Shown one piece after another: positions 35,501 to 47,241 of a DNA stretch of 64,000 nucleotides (positions within the stretch are counted from its first letter, which is position 1; the number at the start of each line of letters is the position of its first letter). Made by a program: the position numbers and the translations under genes. The stretch covers positions 2,787,870 through 2,851,869 of the forward strand of contig JAPEHQ010000006.1 of the NCBI GenBank assembly GCA_027405735.1, given 5' to 3'. The stretch is from Mucor racemosus (lineage: Eukaryota; Mucoromycota; Mucoromycetes; Mucorales; Mucoraceae). Below the pieces are notes generated by a model. The model saw only the letters and a list, made by a program, of their open reading frames with translations. It did not search any database and was not told where the DNA came from.

Positions 35501-37246
35501 TACAATACGCTGGTGGAGAGCGGTGATAAGCGTTTAATTAAAAAACATGTTAATGAAAGGCATTTAGTTAAACAAGATATTGATACAAAAGTTAAAGGAA
35601 AGAGAAAGCATGTAGTAGACAATGTAGTAGAAGAAAAGAAAAAGAGGAAATTACATGTTGTGAATAAGGGGAAAGATAAACTTAAGGAAGCACATGATAA
35701 CCTTATTTCATGCGATACTTCCGTTATCTCCGGATCACCAAAAGTAATCATTCCGAGGGAAACCTCTGATCTTTTTAATAACGCTAAATTGACGGCGTAT
35801 GTAAACAAATTGAAGAATAAGAACGAAGAGTTATTATTCTGCGTTAGTCATTTAGACGTTTATGAAACGCCTGCAAGTGATGAAGAAAAGCAAACTATAT
35901 TAGAAAAAACACATTTACTTGGGCATTTCGGTATTCATGCAATGGAGCAAGTTATACACCAAGATTTGAATATGCATTGGAAGGGCTTAAGGGAAGATAT
36001 TACGAAATATATATCAAATTGCCATAAATGCAGACAGTTCAATTTAGCTAAGCATGTCTACCATCCACCAAAGCAAGAAGCTCCTGAAGGGATAATGGAT
36101 CATGTTGTATTTGATCTAGGTGGATTTGATTGCACTACACCAAGGGGAAATAATTTTATATTAGTAGTGCTAGATCTATTCTCGAGATTTATTATCTTAC
36201 GTGCAATTCCAGATAAATCAGCTACTACTGTTGCAAAGGAATTGGTATCTATCTTTTCATTGTTCGGCTACCCACGTATCGTTGGTCATGATCGAGGTGC
36301 AGAATTCCATAATAAATTACTTGAAAAGATACTTAAACATGCTGAGGTTGAGAATAGAGCAAGTTTACCATTTACGCCTCAAGGTAATAGTTGCTGTGAA
36401 GCTGCAGTAAAGTCTGCAAAAACAATAATTATAAAGATGTTGGAAGGTCGTAGTAAAGATTGGGATTTGTACCTTAATGGAACAGCATTAAGTTTAAATG
36501 TACATAGATCTAGACTACATGGAATGATGCCATTCATGGTAATGTTTCATAGAGCACCTAATGAATTTAAGGATTATCGAGGAGATAAACCTACACTTCA
36601 TGAAAGAGAAATCGATGTGGAAGCATTTAAAAAGAAGCTCGATTTAATTGATAGAATTATTGTTCCAGCAATTAGAGACCAAATACTAAAGACACAGGAT
36701 AAGGATAGTAATTACTTTAGAAAGAGACATAGAATCTTGGAGAAACCTTATCCAATTGGATCTACTGTAATGATCAAGAATATAGAAAATAAGAATAGGA
36801 AAACTGATCCTAACTATGAAGGCCCATTTTATATACATGGAATAACTAAAAATGGAAGCTATATTCTTACCGATAAAACTGATACATTCTTAGCTAGAGA
36901 TGTACCTACACAACAGATCAAGTTGATCAGCACAAATGATGCAAAGGAAGATAACTCAGATGTGTATGAAGTACAAGCTATTATAAATCATAGAGGAACT
37001 CCACCCAATTACGAGTATTTGGTAAGATGGAAGAATTTCACAGAAGATCATGACTCTTGGGAGCCACCAGCGTCATTTGATTCTCCTGATGTTATCAAAC
37101 ATTATTGGGCGAGAGTAAATGCTAATACGCAATCTAATGGTAAAGGAAAGCAAGCTCCTAAATCAATTAATACAAGAAAGATTGCTACACGCGAGGATAA
37201 ATCCAAGAAGATGCGTGAAAGATTATTAGCAAAAGATGTTATTTAA
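32486..37246 (+). CDS. Gypsy gag-pol polyprotein with chromodomain
   Basis: 1586 codons holding every chromovirus domain in order. Gag capsid region (about 30-230) includes WKRIIKPKMSTGMADW. A Cys/His motif, CYDCGYTPFTYDH, lies at about 286. The aspartic protease has WFLLDTGCTFSAIS at about 405. Reverse transcriptase includes IDCRLINNAL, YTVIDLSQCFHAF and the catalytic box HFIDDVTIH at about 736. RNase H has VTDSSAYAIGAA at about 885. The integrase has an H-H-C-C zinc site (HLLGHFGIHAMEQV, SNCHKCRQF) and a D-D-E core (about 1205, 1266 and 1303). The chromodomain (about 1492-1545) shows EYLVRWKNF and DSWEP. No internal stop occurs, so only the upstream shift in gag separates it from an intact element. 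Confidence 0.95.
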   Translation: MQRQLRLAKDNYDLLFENVANNHVASSELTMVPSDTPFMQWKGHKFNTKKFIFQSMDACLTQFEDVLESRSINVELHWKRIIKPKMSTGMADWTRKLIEQHPTISWGQFKAKLKAKYSASEAEEKKAALSKLKSLKLEKCESLEAYIDKFITLKDLAGITEDTSLTDYLLKGLEMDLYSPVSLNISQSREKGKDTLDYAISQLRSVYDLLRRDTYYKEEKRRKEREYEQRIIHAVQQRQSGNQSSSRHYKFNNKHPRQQPYSKGFDNKKQTRRAGQFHQKSGQALKCYDCGYTPFTYDHKAVCKKNPKNIKYNKNKSKKSIVPTPTATMDTDDSSSDDESSQHFSVATIAPKKAEKEVSKMDTDSECKQFDSDYFRKMPNNNMNTNGLLYLPVILETSAGIKVNTWFLLDTGCTFSAISPQLVSFLNLNICNKNGIIKLAQNNSVVDRKGQTEEELIINYGSKIVRSKFEVFDLFDDVHCVFGMDLLYKVGITLGNIAADWSDRVGYEIPKIEPNPYKPNEDPYGSEEERKIMMNELKPFIDANTSISPKAYCNIPGSEITLPIKKDTPLANTCRRQFPIAEALRPVIQKQVEKWRENGVIKRAKPNTPHNSPIFTVRKKNSDGEYTGKEHRVVIDCRLINNALDPEKLERFPLPLISDLHRKMSKHSLYTVIDLSQCFHAFKISRSSRSYLTFTDMEGLTWSFSHCPYGLTMVSSHAQKILSNLFADISDTTTHFIDDVTIHTENDLKKHTELVKIVIDRLTKANLRINTEKLHIAQKSIYILGFCLSSEGLALDPRKVSNVLDWEPTVKSSRELSSRLGLINFFRSNLPRLSMLTAPLDKLRNAPDITKVWTPEHTKLMKQLQELLVSSAVLSVPNLHYPICVVTDSSAYAIGAAMYQVIGNKIKYLGFIARSLSPSEQRWGSSKRELAAVVYAFKKFHQWLYGRRFHLFVDNRGILFLHSQPKLDRMVENYYDTIFEMDFDITFCSGINNILADTLSRLFWPYNTLVESGDKRLIKKHVNERHLVKQDIDTKVKGKRKHVVDNVVEEKKKRKLHVVNKGKDKLKEAHDNLISCDTSVISGSPKVIIPRETSDLFNNAKLTAYVNKLKNKNEELLFCVSHLDVYETPASDEEKQTILEKTHLLGHFGIHAMEQVIHQDLNMHWKGLREDITKYISNCHKCRQFNLAKHVYHPPKQEAPEGIMDHVVFDLGGFDCTTPRGNNFILVVLDLFSRFIILRAIPDKSATTVAKELVSIFSLFGYPRIVGHDRGAEFHNKLLEKILKHAEVENRASLPFTPQGNSCCEAAVKSAKTIIIKMLEGRSKDWDLYLNGTALSLNVHRSRLHGMMPFMVMFHRAPNEFKDYRGDKPTLHEREIDVEAFKKKLDLIDRIIVPAIRDQILKTQDKDSNYFRKRHRILEKPYPIGSTVMIKNIENKNRKTDPNYEGPFYIHGITKNGSYILTDKTDTFLARDVPTQQIKLISTNDAKEDNSDVYEVQAIINHRGTPPNYEYLVRWKNFTEDHDSWEPPASFDSPDVIKHYWARVNANTQSNGKGKQAPKSINTRKIATREDKSKKMRERLLAKDVI

Positions 37247-37548
37247 ATGTTAGATGAAGGCTATACCTTTTCCTTTTAGCATTTCCTTTTATCCCACTGG
37301 GTTTTTGAAATGTGAGGTTTTTAATGGTTGCCCCTGAATATCTAATGTGCAAGTTTATAGTAATGTATAGAGCAAGATCAATCAACAAGAAGTACATTAT
37401 TATACATCAACAATATTGCCGTTTTATTTTTTTATTTTTTCTTTTTTTTCACGTTATGTCAAGCAGCCTATACACAAATTATAACTACAACAAATTACAA
37501 CAACTACAACTATCTTTATCACATAATTCTTATGTTGGTGTGGGGTGG

Positions 37549-37768
37549 TGTTATGTCAATACTCATCCTATGTCTCACATCCAAGGTCACAGTCTATAAT
37601 TAGTGTTACAGTAAATCAATGTGGATCATTGACTTACATCATATTCTCAGATAGTAAAACCCTAGTAATAGTTATAATTAATGTATATAAATACATCCAA
37701 AGGATGTATTGTTAATAAAAGTGTAATATTCTGGCAAGATTATTTATATAGACTCTTTTGACATTTCA
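37549..37768 (+). repeat. 3' LTR of the Ty3/gypsy element
   Basis: 220 bp, apparently identical to 31793-32012, including the TATA stretch and the AATACATCC/GGATGTATT hairpin. The stretch 37247-37548 between the pol stop and this LTR has no gene; a 95-codon frame there runs through AT-rich sequence and is not called. Confidence 0.95.
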
Positions 37769-38825
37769 AAAAAAAACCCAAAAAAAAACCTTGTATGTTT
37801 AATTACTCACAAAAATGCATATTAAGTTGAAGTAGCGTACTAAATGTTTTCTGTGTAATTTTAAATTTTGCATCTATCTAAACAGAATTTAAGCAAACAT
37901 TTTATATTAAATTTTGCGAAAAATACCATTGAAATTTCAGAGATTTTCTGAAGATACGCATCACTTTTTATAAAGATGTTTTAAAAATAATTAATGGTAA
38001 TAACGTGTAACAAAATTATCTATCGGTCGAGCTATTGCTGAATCTTCTAGCTGCATTTTTCGTAGAGAAAACAAGATTTTTGTCAATTTTTTTTCAAATT
38101 CAGAATTTGGGACGAGGGTATACAAGGGAAAATGGAGGCCAGAAATGAAGGTATATTTTTGTTCACAGTTTTGAGGATATCTCCACGAAAAATCAATATT
38201 TTGAAAAAAAACTAAATTGAATCCGAGAGGGCTTAACGAGTTCAATGACATGAATGTAAAAAAAATGTTGTTCAATTTAACGAACATTTTGAAACCTATT
38301 ATAGAAATGCCAAAAAAAATGAAAAAAAAATAAAAGTGCCCAGAATTTTTTCATATTAAAATATGTTATAGAGCGCTTTAAAATAAGTAAGTTTTATTAT
38401 TAAAAAGTGTTAGTACAGCTTAATTACTTCTAGAGATATGAAGCCTCAAAGTTTTCAATCCTTTAGCAGTGAAATACGCGTAAAAAATCTGAAACATTAG
38501 CACTGAAAAATTAATACCAATTGTAAAAAATAAGATATTTCCGGATACTTGTTTTTGGATTAAAGGTAAACATCTCAGGTATATTGGCCTATAATTTTAT
38601 CTTGGTGTTGTTTAATGAAAAAAAAAGTAGAGCAGGGATGAAAAGTGAGACCCACTTTTTAAGGGAAGAGCCGTGAATTGTACGTGCTTTTGAGATATAA
38701 AATGAATTCAGGAATAGATAGCAGAATGCGGCTAATTCATTCTATTTATCGGTGTCTAAGATATACCCTGAAAAATGCTTAACATAATGTTAGCTGTAGA
38801 AAAGGGGACACGGTCCGATTTTGAA
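37769..38825 (+). repeat. Dispersed repeat family A, copy 3
   Basis: Begins at the right edge of the gypsy insertion and follows family A to the motif GGACACGGTCCGATTTTGA at about 38806. It contains GGGACGAGGGTATACAAGG and ATGAAGCCTCAAAG. It is more diverged than copies 1 and 2 are from each other. Confidence 0.8.
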
Positions 38826-39184
38826 GATTGGAAATTTTGAAAATTGACTTTTATTATTTAGTACACACCTTCATAAATCAACAGGCATTCGACTCATAAT
38901 GCTGCTTATCTATAACAATAACTTGATACATTATATAGGATGCCCATACAAGGTTAAGGCTTTGTATAGGTGCGACCAAATACGATATAGTTTAAATCGT
39001 AGTGCATAGTTCTTTAGTAAAGATATAATTGATTTTTATTGATTTTTAAATATGAAAAAGATTTGTGAATATAATTGTAAAAAAAGAAATGTATGTATAT
39101 AAATGATTTAATTTCTTTTTTTATGTGAATGTATTTAGCGTATAATAACAAAGAGGAACTAGCCTCCAGGGCTGGCTATCATAT
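38826..39184. other. Intergenic DNA, 3' side of the TPS2 gene
   Basis: AT-rich, no gene. It should contain the TPS2 3' UTR (minus strand). Confidence 0.45.
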
Positions 39185-42012
39185 TTACTGTTGTTTATCA
39201 GCTTCTGCCATCTTAGCAAGAAGATCGATAATTTCAGCAGGTGTCTCAACTTGCCAATTAGCCATACTCTTCTTCATGGGGGGTCCAACAGTAATTGTGT
39301 AAAGATTTGACTTGGTATCATTCCAAGACTTTGCAGAAGTTCCTTCAGCTGCAAGTTTATCTTGATAACTAGCGAAATAGGTAGCTGAAAGAGTACGGAA
39401 CATATCTTCATCAGTCTTATCGTCACCAGCACAAACAATAAAATCAGAGTCTGGTGATTGAGCCAAAATTTTCTTTACAATTTCACCCTTGTTGATCATC
39501 ATAGGACGAACTTCTAAATTCTTCTTACCCACCAAAATTTCTACTGGCATTTTGGAGACAACAGAGCTTTCCAAGTGATTTTGACATTCCTTGGCTTGGA
39601 ACAGACCATATTCTTCATCAGCCATACGATAATGCCACGTGATGGATGACTTTTTGTGCTCAACAAAACTGCCTTCAGTACGTTCGGTATAATAGTCGAA
39701 AATTTCAGTAACATCCTTCTTCCAGCTCATGTCGATATCCTCCAAAACGTTCGTCCAATTATCAGATCCAGCGGCTTTAAGGAAACAACCATGCTCAGCA
39801 CTCAAGCCAAGGTTTTTAATACCACCAAGCCAGTCTTCAAGACAAGCTTGATCACGACCAGAGACAACCCACACTTCGTTGCGAGGATCATTACACAAAT
39901 CTTGAATGTATTGCAACATCTCGGGGAAGGGCTTGGCATCCGTAGGAACAGAGACGATAGGAGTTAATGTACCATCATAATCAAAGAACATGAGGCGCTT
40001 ATTGGCTTTCTTGAAGCTTTGGATGAATTGATCAGGATTCAAAGCAGGAGTAGATTGAGATTGAAGAGAGAAATTCTTGGTACTTTCGACCAATTGCTTG
40101 ACAAATGATTTTGCCCAGAAAGCGGCTGAATGTTCCTTGACGTAATTGAAGAGTTGATTATGACGAGTTAATTTATCTTCAGGACCCATTAATAAGGCTT
40201 CATTCAAAGCTTTAGCAACACCAGCATAATCGAAGGGATTTACAATCAAGGCAGCACTTAAAGAACCAGCAGTACCAGTGAATTCAGATAAAATGAGAGG
40301 ACCATGGGTCTTTTGTTGACAAATGATGTATTCCAAAGAGGTAGTATTCATACCATCTCTTAAACTGGTAATTAAACCAACATCTGCAACAGACAACAAG
40401 GCATAGTATTCATCGCGATCCACATCTTGATAATAATGATGACAAGGGGAAAACTCAAGACTACCAAACTTTGAATTGATATGACTCACCATTTCTGATA
40501 CCTTGGTTTCCAACTTTGAATTATCACCATAGGTAGGAGTAGTAACTTGAATCAAAACAACTTCCTTGCGCCATTCAGGATAATCAGTCAAGAATTTCTC
40601 AAATGCATGCAACTTTTGAAGAACACCCTTTGTAGAATCCAACTTGTCACGACCAATAATAATCTTTTTACCAACATACATGTCACGAATAGCCTTCATC
40701 TTGGGGGCAACAGCAGGTTCTTTACGGAATTGATCGACTCGATTAGCATCGATACCAATTGGGAAAGTTCCAACAGAGACAATATGGCCATTGACATTTA
40801 CGCCTGTCTGAGTTGATTCACAACCGAGCACCCGAGTGCAAGCACCGATGAAATGTCTAGCATATGAATAGGTCTATAGAATTGAAGAGAAGTTTTTTTT
40901 TTTCGTTAGCATTATGTCATTTCCCATTTTTTTTTTTTTTTTTTTTTTTTTTTACCTGGAAACCAACTAAATTGGCACCTAAAAATCCTTGAAGGATCTC
41001 TTTACGGGCTGTTGAAAGAATATGTCAGTTCAAGAACTAGATGGGTCTTTGAAAGTACTTACTAGTTAAACAACGGAAAATCTCAGAACTAGGGAAAGTG
41101 GCATGAAGGAAAAGACCAATTGGTGCATCTGGAATCATTTCTCTCAACATTTCGGGAACCAACAACAAGTGGTAATCATTAATGAAAACTGGAACAAAAG
41201 AAATTAAAACCGCATTTCCCAACATAAAATGAAAAAAAAAAAAATACTTACTGACATCTCCAGATTGATAATTATGAGCAATTGTCTCGGCAAATTGACG
41301 GTTAACAGCAACATAATCTTCCCAATCATGCTTTTCAGATCTACCATCAATATCGTTTGTCCACACAAGGTAGTGGAACAGTGGCCAAAGAACTAGAACA
41401 ACATGTTAATCAACCAATTGATATGAAATCAGTCAAATCAATGCCTTTACCTTCTTTACAATAACCTTCGTAATGACCACGAGATTTGCTATCCAAAAAG
41501 ATTGGAATAATATTACCTGTCTTGAATAAAAGATCCTCAATCTTAGCTCTATCGCCATCTGTCAAATCTTCTGCAGGGAGAGCAACTTTATTTGATTCAT
41601 CCTTGATAGGACCAGTCCAACCAATATGTAAGGTTTGGTATTCATCATTTAAGCTTTGAAGACCTGCATTAAGAGCACCATGACCTCTATTTTGAACAAT
41701 TAACCATTCAGCAGCGCGAAATTTAGCACGCAAGGTACGGCTACGAACATGATGACGAGCCAATTTTGAGACTGGAGCAGCAGCAATTTCTGGATCCTCT
41801 GGTTCTTTATCTTTGTCACCACCGAAAGCTTTGGGCTTGGGAGTAGCAGTGGGAGTAGGCTCATCACTTACAACAGTTGAGACACTATTGGATGATCTTG
41901 AAATATGATAAGGGATTTGATGAGTGACATTGATGATGCGGCCTGTAATTTGAGGCATTCTTCCGGCCAAAGGTAAATAATCAGCGACTTTTTCTGCTGT
42001 TAATGGTGACAT
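39185..42012 (-). CDS. TPS2: Trehalose-6-phosphate phosphatase (two-domain, Tps2-type)
   Basis: This removes phosphate from trehalose-6-phosphate, the last step of trehalose synthesis. Minus-strand exons 42012-41451, 41392-41252, 41188-41063, 41008-40956 and 40873-39185 join in phase to 856 residues. The N-terminal GT20 (synthase-like) domain spans about 20-570: RIINVTHQIPYH, HIGWTGPI, INDYHLLLVPEMLREMI, IGRDKLDSTKGVLQKLHAFE and SLRDGMNTTSLEYI. The C-terminal HAD phosphatase domain follows, with DYDGTLTP at about 592, VVSGRDQ, LSAEHGCF, NKGEIVKKIL and GDDKTDEDMF. All HAD catalytic motifs are intact, and the linker and motif wording fit Tps2 rather than Tps1. Intron 4 begins with GT followed by a 27-A run on the coding strand. 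Residues 40-100 form a Pro/Lys/Glu-rich insert. Confidence 0.95.
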
Positions 42013-44070
42013 GTTGATTGTTAAGTTGCTATAGATACAAGTTTATTAAGGAATTAAAAGAAGAAAAAAGAAAAATTGGAAAAAGACATGATATAAATAA
42101 TAATTTTAGCGGGAGTAGAATCATGTAGATTTTGATTTGAGGCATCGCATGAACCCTCCATCATTTTGTTGTAATTCTCGGAAAATTCCATTTATTAGAA
42201 AACCCGACATTACATGTCAAATTAGCAAAAGAAGGGATTTCATACTTGTAGATTCAGGGAAAAGTGAATAAACTATCGGTTAGGCGTTGATGAAAGTGCA
42301 TCTGTTCGTGCGAATTCGATGTAAATATAAATGCACCTGTGTGTGTAAATATTAACTTTCAAGCGTGATTAAAATTATGTCATCATCGTTATGTACAAAT
42401 GCAATAGTGCAATCCAATATTTGGTAGTCTATCACTACATGTTAATATTTCTATTTATGTGAACATGTGCCTAGATGTATATCTTGTACAACAAAATGGC
42501 CATCAGGTACTTTTTTTTTTTTTTTTTTTTCTTTTCTGCTTTTCCTTTTGATTTATTCAAGATAGCAACTTGGAACTGATTGTATTTTATCGATTAGAAT
42601 TATGTCACCAAGGTTACACCATTCATATATAAATATTGTAATCTACAGTATGATATATGCATAGTATCGAAGAGATGATCTTTTTTAAATATCCATCCTG
42701 AATATCAATTCAGAAGAAAAAAATTGACATCTCTGTGTATTTCTGTAAGGTAAATACCCATGAAAATCCCTTTTTTTTTTTTTTTTTGCTAACCTTCTAG
42801 AAAATTTGTAATTATGTTACAGCATAATGATATCACTTGATACAATATTATACTAATTTGGAGCTTCTGTGATCCGATCTCATTTAATGCTCAGATAGGT
42901 TTTACAAGGGGGATTATCATTATACCAAATGGGTTTTTTTTTAAAGGGTATTGAAAAAATTGCTATTAAAGCCATCTTTGAGATTAATAAAGGTATGAAT
43001 ATACTATTCAAAGCTTCTATTTGCATGATAACTAGTAAACAATTCAGTCCTTTTGAGCAGTGGCGGCCAAAACCTCGAGATAGTGTGCAGCAAATGTTTG
43101 AAATGGTTGTGTACCAAGATTCAGTACCCGCCTGCATAATTTGAATTTGAAGCCTTGCACTGTGCATACTTCAGTTTCCAACATGCTACATGTGATAGTT
43201 ATAATACGGCATAAATTCTAATTTGATTGATAATAATCATGTATGCAGATTAGAAACAAGGAAATTATTAATTATATACTGGAAATATTATCCAACTAAT
43301 GTTCAAAAGGCGAAATCCTGGGTACTCCCAAAGTTATAAGGTTTGGTTTTTTCTTTCCATGAAAGTACCATCTTCTCAACAGTTTCTGAAAAATATAGAA
43401 ATCAATATTATAATTGACCTCACGCATGTACTTGTATGATCGTGGCATTGCTATTTTCCTTGTAGATGAAATTTATACCTGTCAATATAAAATCACTAAT
43501 TCAACCGCAACCTCACCAAATATGCACAAATATTATTGTGCAAATCCATATTCTGTATCTAGAAAAGCTGTGAAAAACTACACTTCTCATTGCTATACTT
43601 CAAAAGCTCCAAATGTGCTTTTAGTACCGCAGTTTTTGCTGCAGTTTAGAGCCTCTCGCGGTCTTTGACTCAATCCATTCTTAAAAGTGTTTGTTACAAT
43701 GTAAAAGTACTGAAAAAAAATATAAAAAAACTGTTTAACAACTTCATGTAAAACATGGAGTAGTAAAGCTGATAATCGCAGATGTAATGCAACGATCGAG
43801 CAATTGTCAATAATCATTATTTCAGGCAATACTTTCTTTATATATATATAAATGTTTCGGATTTTTTTACTCGATTAATTATAAGCATATATTTTTAAAA
43901 AAAACCATGTGTCGATACATCTGCTTTTGGGCTACTCTGAGATATTTTTTGTTTTGGTATAGACTGATTTCGCGTTAAAATAGTATGATTTTGAAAACAA
44001 GGTGTCAAGAAAAAAGAAAGGGGGTTATAATTTTATTACAATTTTTTTTATAAAAAATAGAAAGAAATAT
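42013..44070. other. Intergenic region with possible unassigned exons
   Basis: It holds the TPS2 promoter (near 42013) and the 3' side of the SND1 gene, with T-runs at about 42510-42530 and 42771-42787. On the minus strand around 43300-43830 there are spliced-gene-like signals. An acceptor TTTTTCAG lies at about 43385-43392, followed by codons including WKEKTKPYNFGSTQDFAF and a stop near 43310. Further upstream, at about 43600-43680, a separate frame reads CSKNCGTKSTFGAFE. I could not join these into one consistent gene, so nothing is called. Confidence 0.4.
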
Positions 44071-46906
44071 CTAATAGCGAGTGCTGGTAACATCCTCATT
44101 GCCAGTAATATCACCATATTCAAACATACCACGTCTACGCTTAATAGCTTCTTCTTGAGCAGCCTCAAGAGCCTTTACAATGGTTTCATTTCCACGAGCA
44201 TAACGAACCTTAGGAGTAACAAATGCTTGACCATCTTGAACCATATCTAAGTTGACACTTGCTTCAGCACTGGTGGATTTAGCAAAATCATAGAGTGTAA
44301 GACACATGGTAGAACCTTCACGAGCATCTACATTGGCAACCAATTGCTTGTTACCTGTTAAGTCTCTAAAACGTTCAATGGCGTCAATTCCATAATCGCT
44401 ATCTCTTTCAGGGGATTGAACAAATGATAATGTAGCCTCAAAAGCTTGAGCCTTGAGTTGCTTAAAGTTTTCAGGTAAAGCACGAACACGAGATGAGGGT
44501 AAAGTTTCTGCATTACCGTAATCAATATATAAAACTTCGATACCTTCATGAGAAATGCGACGAACTCTTCCTCTGTACCAACAATTATCTTCAGTAAATT
44601 TAGCGCTGACATTCTCACCAACACGAGGCTTGAAAGCAGGATCAGCAGGACGACCGTTTTGGTATTGGCCCAATTCAGACATCAATTTTTCCAACTTGGG
44701 AATATCATCAGTTACCTTTTGAACATAAAAGTGAGAACCGGTCATAATCTCGGAAACTACAATATCAATGTATTCACGATTGGGTCCAGCATTAGCAGAT
44801 GCTTGTTCCTCAGCAGCTTCTTCTTTATAATCAGACCAGATACCCTTCTTCTCAGTCTTGGCCTCACGCTCAGCACCATAGAGTTGATTGACGTAGTGAG
44901 ATTCATCAGCAGAGTATTCGTGAATGTTGGCAAGACCATGAGATAAGAGAGAAACAGCTAAATTTTCACCATTTACAAACATGGAACCGACAAAACTACC
45001 AACCTTGTCAACGTTCTCGACCTCAATCTCAACATCATGTTGGAGACATTTTTGAGAGACAAAGTCTAAAGATTCTTGACCATAAGGTTCAGATTTATCG
45101 TTAGCAGTACGACCTACACGAGGAGCACGAACACCAGACAAGACAAAAGTAAGTCTGCAGTTTTCCTTGGGGACCCAAACAAACATACGAGAACCATTAG
45201 CAACAAAATCAACGACAGCATGGACTTTACCGCTACGCTTCAAAAAGGTCAAGAATTGGCGAGATTTGGCAGCACTTTCAGAAGCATCTGTGATTCTAAC
45301 AACAGGAGCTTCCTTGGGGCTATGGATACCCTTGTGTTCCTCTTCAGCCTTCTTTTCAGCAATCAAAAGTGCATCATAACAATGAGAACGGTTATCATCA
45401 TCTTTACGGTGACGGACAACAGTAGCAAGACCACGTACAATCAATTGCTCAGCAATATTGTGGTTACTAGCAATGACAGTAGCACAATCTCTAGCCTCAA
45501 AGCCATCTTGAGCAGGCTTATGATAATCGATGATGATGTGTACATTCTTACCAATCAATTTCTTTCTCAAAAACTCACGAGCTTCAAATTGATAGCCAAC
45601 TTCCTTGACATCTCTGGATTTAGAGTTAGGAGCGGTGGAACCAGCACCACGGGGAGCTTGCTTTACACTAGATAATTGAAGCTTTCTTTCAGGACCACCA
45701 TTCTTGGGCTTAACAATAATCATATCACCGGTCAAGATACGAACAACAGTAGCATCAAACTCTGTGGCATTAGTATCAACCTTCTTTGCAACAAAATCAC
45801 GCCAGAGACGAAGCTTCTTTTCTTTGGCCAATTTCTCAGCATTTCTCAAAGGAGCAGGACCACAAGTGGCCAAAGTAATACTCCAATCAACACATTTAGC
45901 TAAACCTTGAGAAAGCAATAATTCAGCAATGTTACCAGCAGGATGCTGAATAGTACCGACAAAGTTTTGTCCACCAGATTGAGAAAGACCCTCCAAAATA
46001 ACCTTAACACCACGTTGTAAAAGACGAGATTCAACGAAATATTTACATTCCTCGCCAAATGGCTCGGATACAGAAGTGTCATCAGCGGGTGCATTGTCTC
46101 TCTTGCAACTAGGTGCCTTGATACCTGATAAATGTAAGGTAATAATTTGTTGTGTTTGGTCAGGCAAGATCAGCAAGATACGGAAGGTAGCTCCATCACG
46201 AACCTGTTCAATGACAGCTAAATATCGCACATTTAATTAGTGTTCTGTGGTAACAAATCACTTTCTAATACGTTACCATCCAAGGTTTTTCCCTTATATT
46301 TGCTCAAAAAAGCATGAGCATCGCGGTCAAAAGTAAAAGAGACCTCACGAGTACCCTATTATATCATATCAATACCTTAATTTACCCCTGAATTATATAG
46401 CGTTTATACTTTACCTTTTCGCTGTCATCCCACATACCGAGTTTAGCATCTTGAGCTTCTCTTTGTAATTGCTCTAATTTCTCGAGAGCTTCCTCTTGAT
46501 CCTCACGAGTAGTCTTTCCGCCCTCACGTACTTTTAACCAACCAGCCTTAACACCCAACTCGGCAACATTATCACCATTAGCCAAAAAGATGCTACCATA
46601 TTCACGTTGTGTGGTAGGAATGGTATAATCTGATACAAAAGATACTTCTTTTCCAACGAGTAATTTTCTGAGGAATTCACGAGCACCATAACCAAAAGGC
46701 TGTATCGAAACATTTAATACGTATACACAATATCCCATTTTCAATTAATTTACCTCATCAGAACGTGTTGTATTTCCAAGTCTTGGTGCTTGAACATTGG
46801 ATAAAGCTAAAAGTCTCTCAGCAGGAGGACCATTAGGTCTAGGTTTTCCTCTCAGGATGACAGTATCACCGGACAAGACATTTTTCACAACAGCTTTATT
46901 AACCAT
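44071..46906 (-). CDS. SND1: Tudor-SN / SND1 homologue (staphylococcal nuclease and Tudor domains)
   Basis: A multifunctional RNA-binding protein (transcription co-activation, RNA decay and splicing in other eukaryotes). Minus-strand exons 46906-46754, 46699-46415, 46355-46277 and 46217-44071 join in phase to 887 residues, close to the usual 885-910. Four staphylococcal-nuclease-like repeats occupy about 1-670: NVLSGDTVILRGKPRP, YGAREFLRKLLVGKEVSF, LHLSGIKAPSCKRDN, GEECKYFVESRLLQRGV and YGQESLDFVSQK. The Tudor domain (about 710-780) has VGENVSAKFTEDNCWYRGR and VLYIDYGNAETLP. A partial fifth SN repeat closes the protein. The ATG at 46906 gives the expected start MVNKAVVKNVL; an upstream in-frame ATG at 46933 would add nine residues. 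Several introns sit within the first 170 codons, and the rest is one long exon. Confidence 0.95.
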
Positions 46907-47241
46907 ATTATTTATATTTTCAAAAAGAAACAAAGAGAAAGAAAGAAGGAAAGAAAGATATGGCGCGAGATTATAAAGTAATTAAGTTATCGCAAAAGTA
47001 TACGTTGCGACATTTAAAGCGGTGATTATATTGCTTTCTTTCCATGATTTTCCTTTATTGCTTGTGCGTGAGTATTTTATGCATTGTCTACCATTACTAA
47101 CTGACTAGGAAAAAAGATGATGAATCCATAGTTTCCAATAGAATTTAGCATTTAAGCAATTATTTGTGAGTTAAGTTAGCATAATCAAAATGATATCAAG
47201 TATATATGATCTACAAATGCATCCCTAGGTTTAGACTACAT

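Larger units (their letters stand above)
31793..37768 (+). mobile_element. Complete Ty3/gypsy chromovirus with identical LTRs
   Basis: Two 220-bp LTRs (31793-32012 and 37549-37768) begin TGTTATGTCA and end GACATTTCA. By eye they are identical along their length, implying recent insertion. The flanks are AAAAA on both sides (31788-31792 and 37769-37773), in keeping with a 5-bp target duplication but inside an A-run. A G-rich tract (GGTGTGGGGTGG) precedes the 3' LTR and may be the polypurine primer. Directly after the 5' LTR I see TTTTTTAATCTACC, not the usual TGG start of a tRNA primer site. A solo LTR of the same family is at 55752-55971. Confidence 0.96.

Noticed and set aside
44548..45675. 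Long plus-strand ORFs opposite SND1
   Set aside because: Shadow frames of the long SND1 exon; no start context or recognisable protein.
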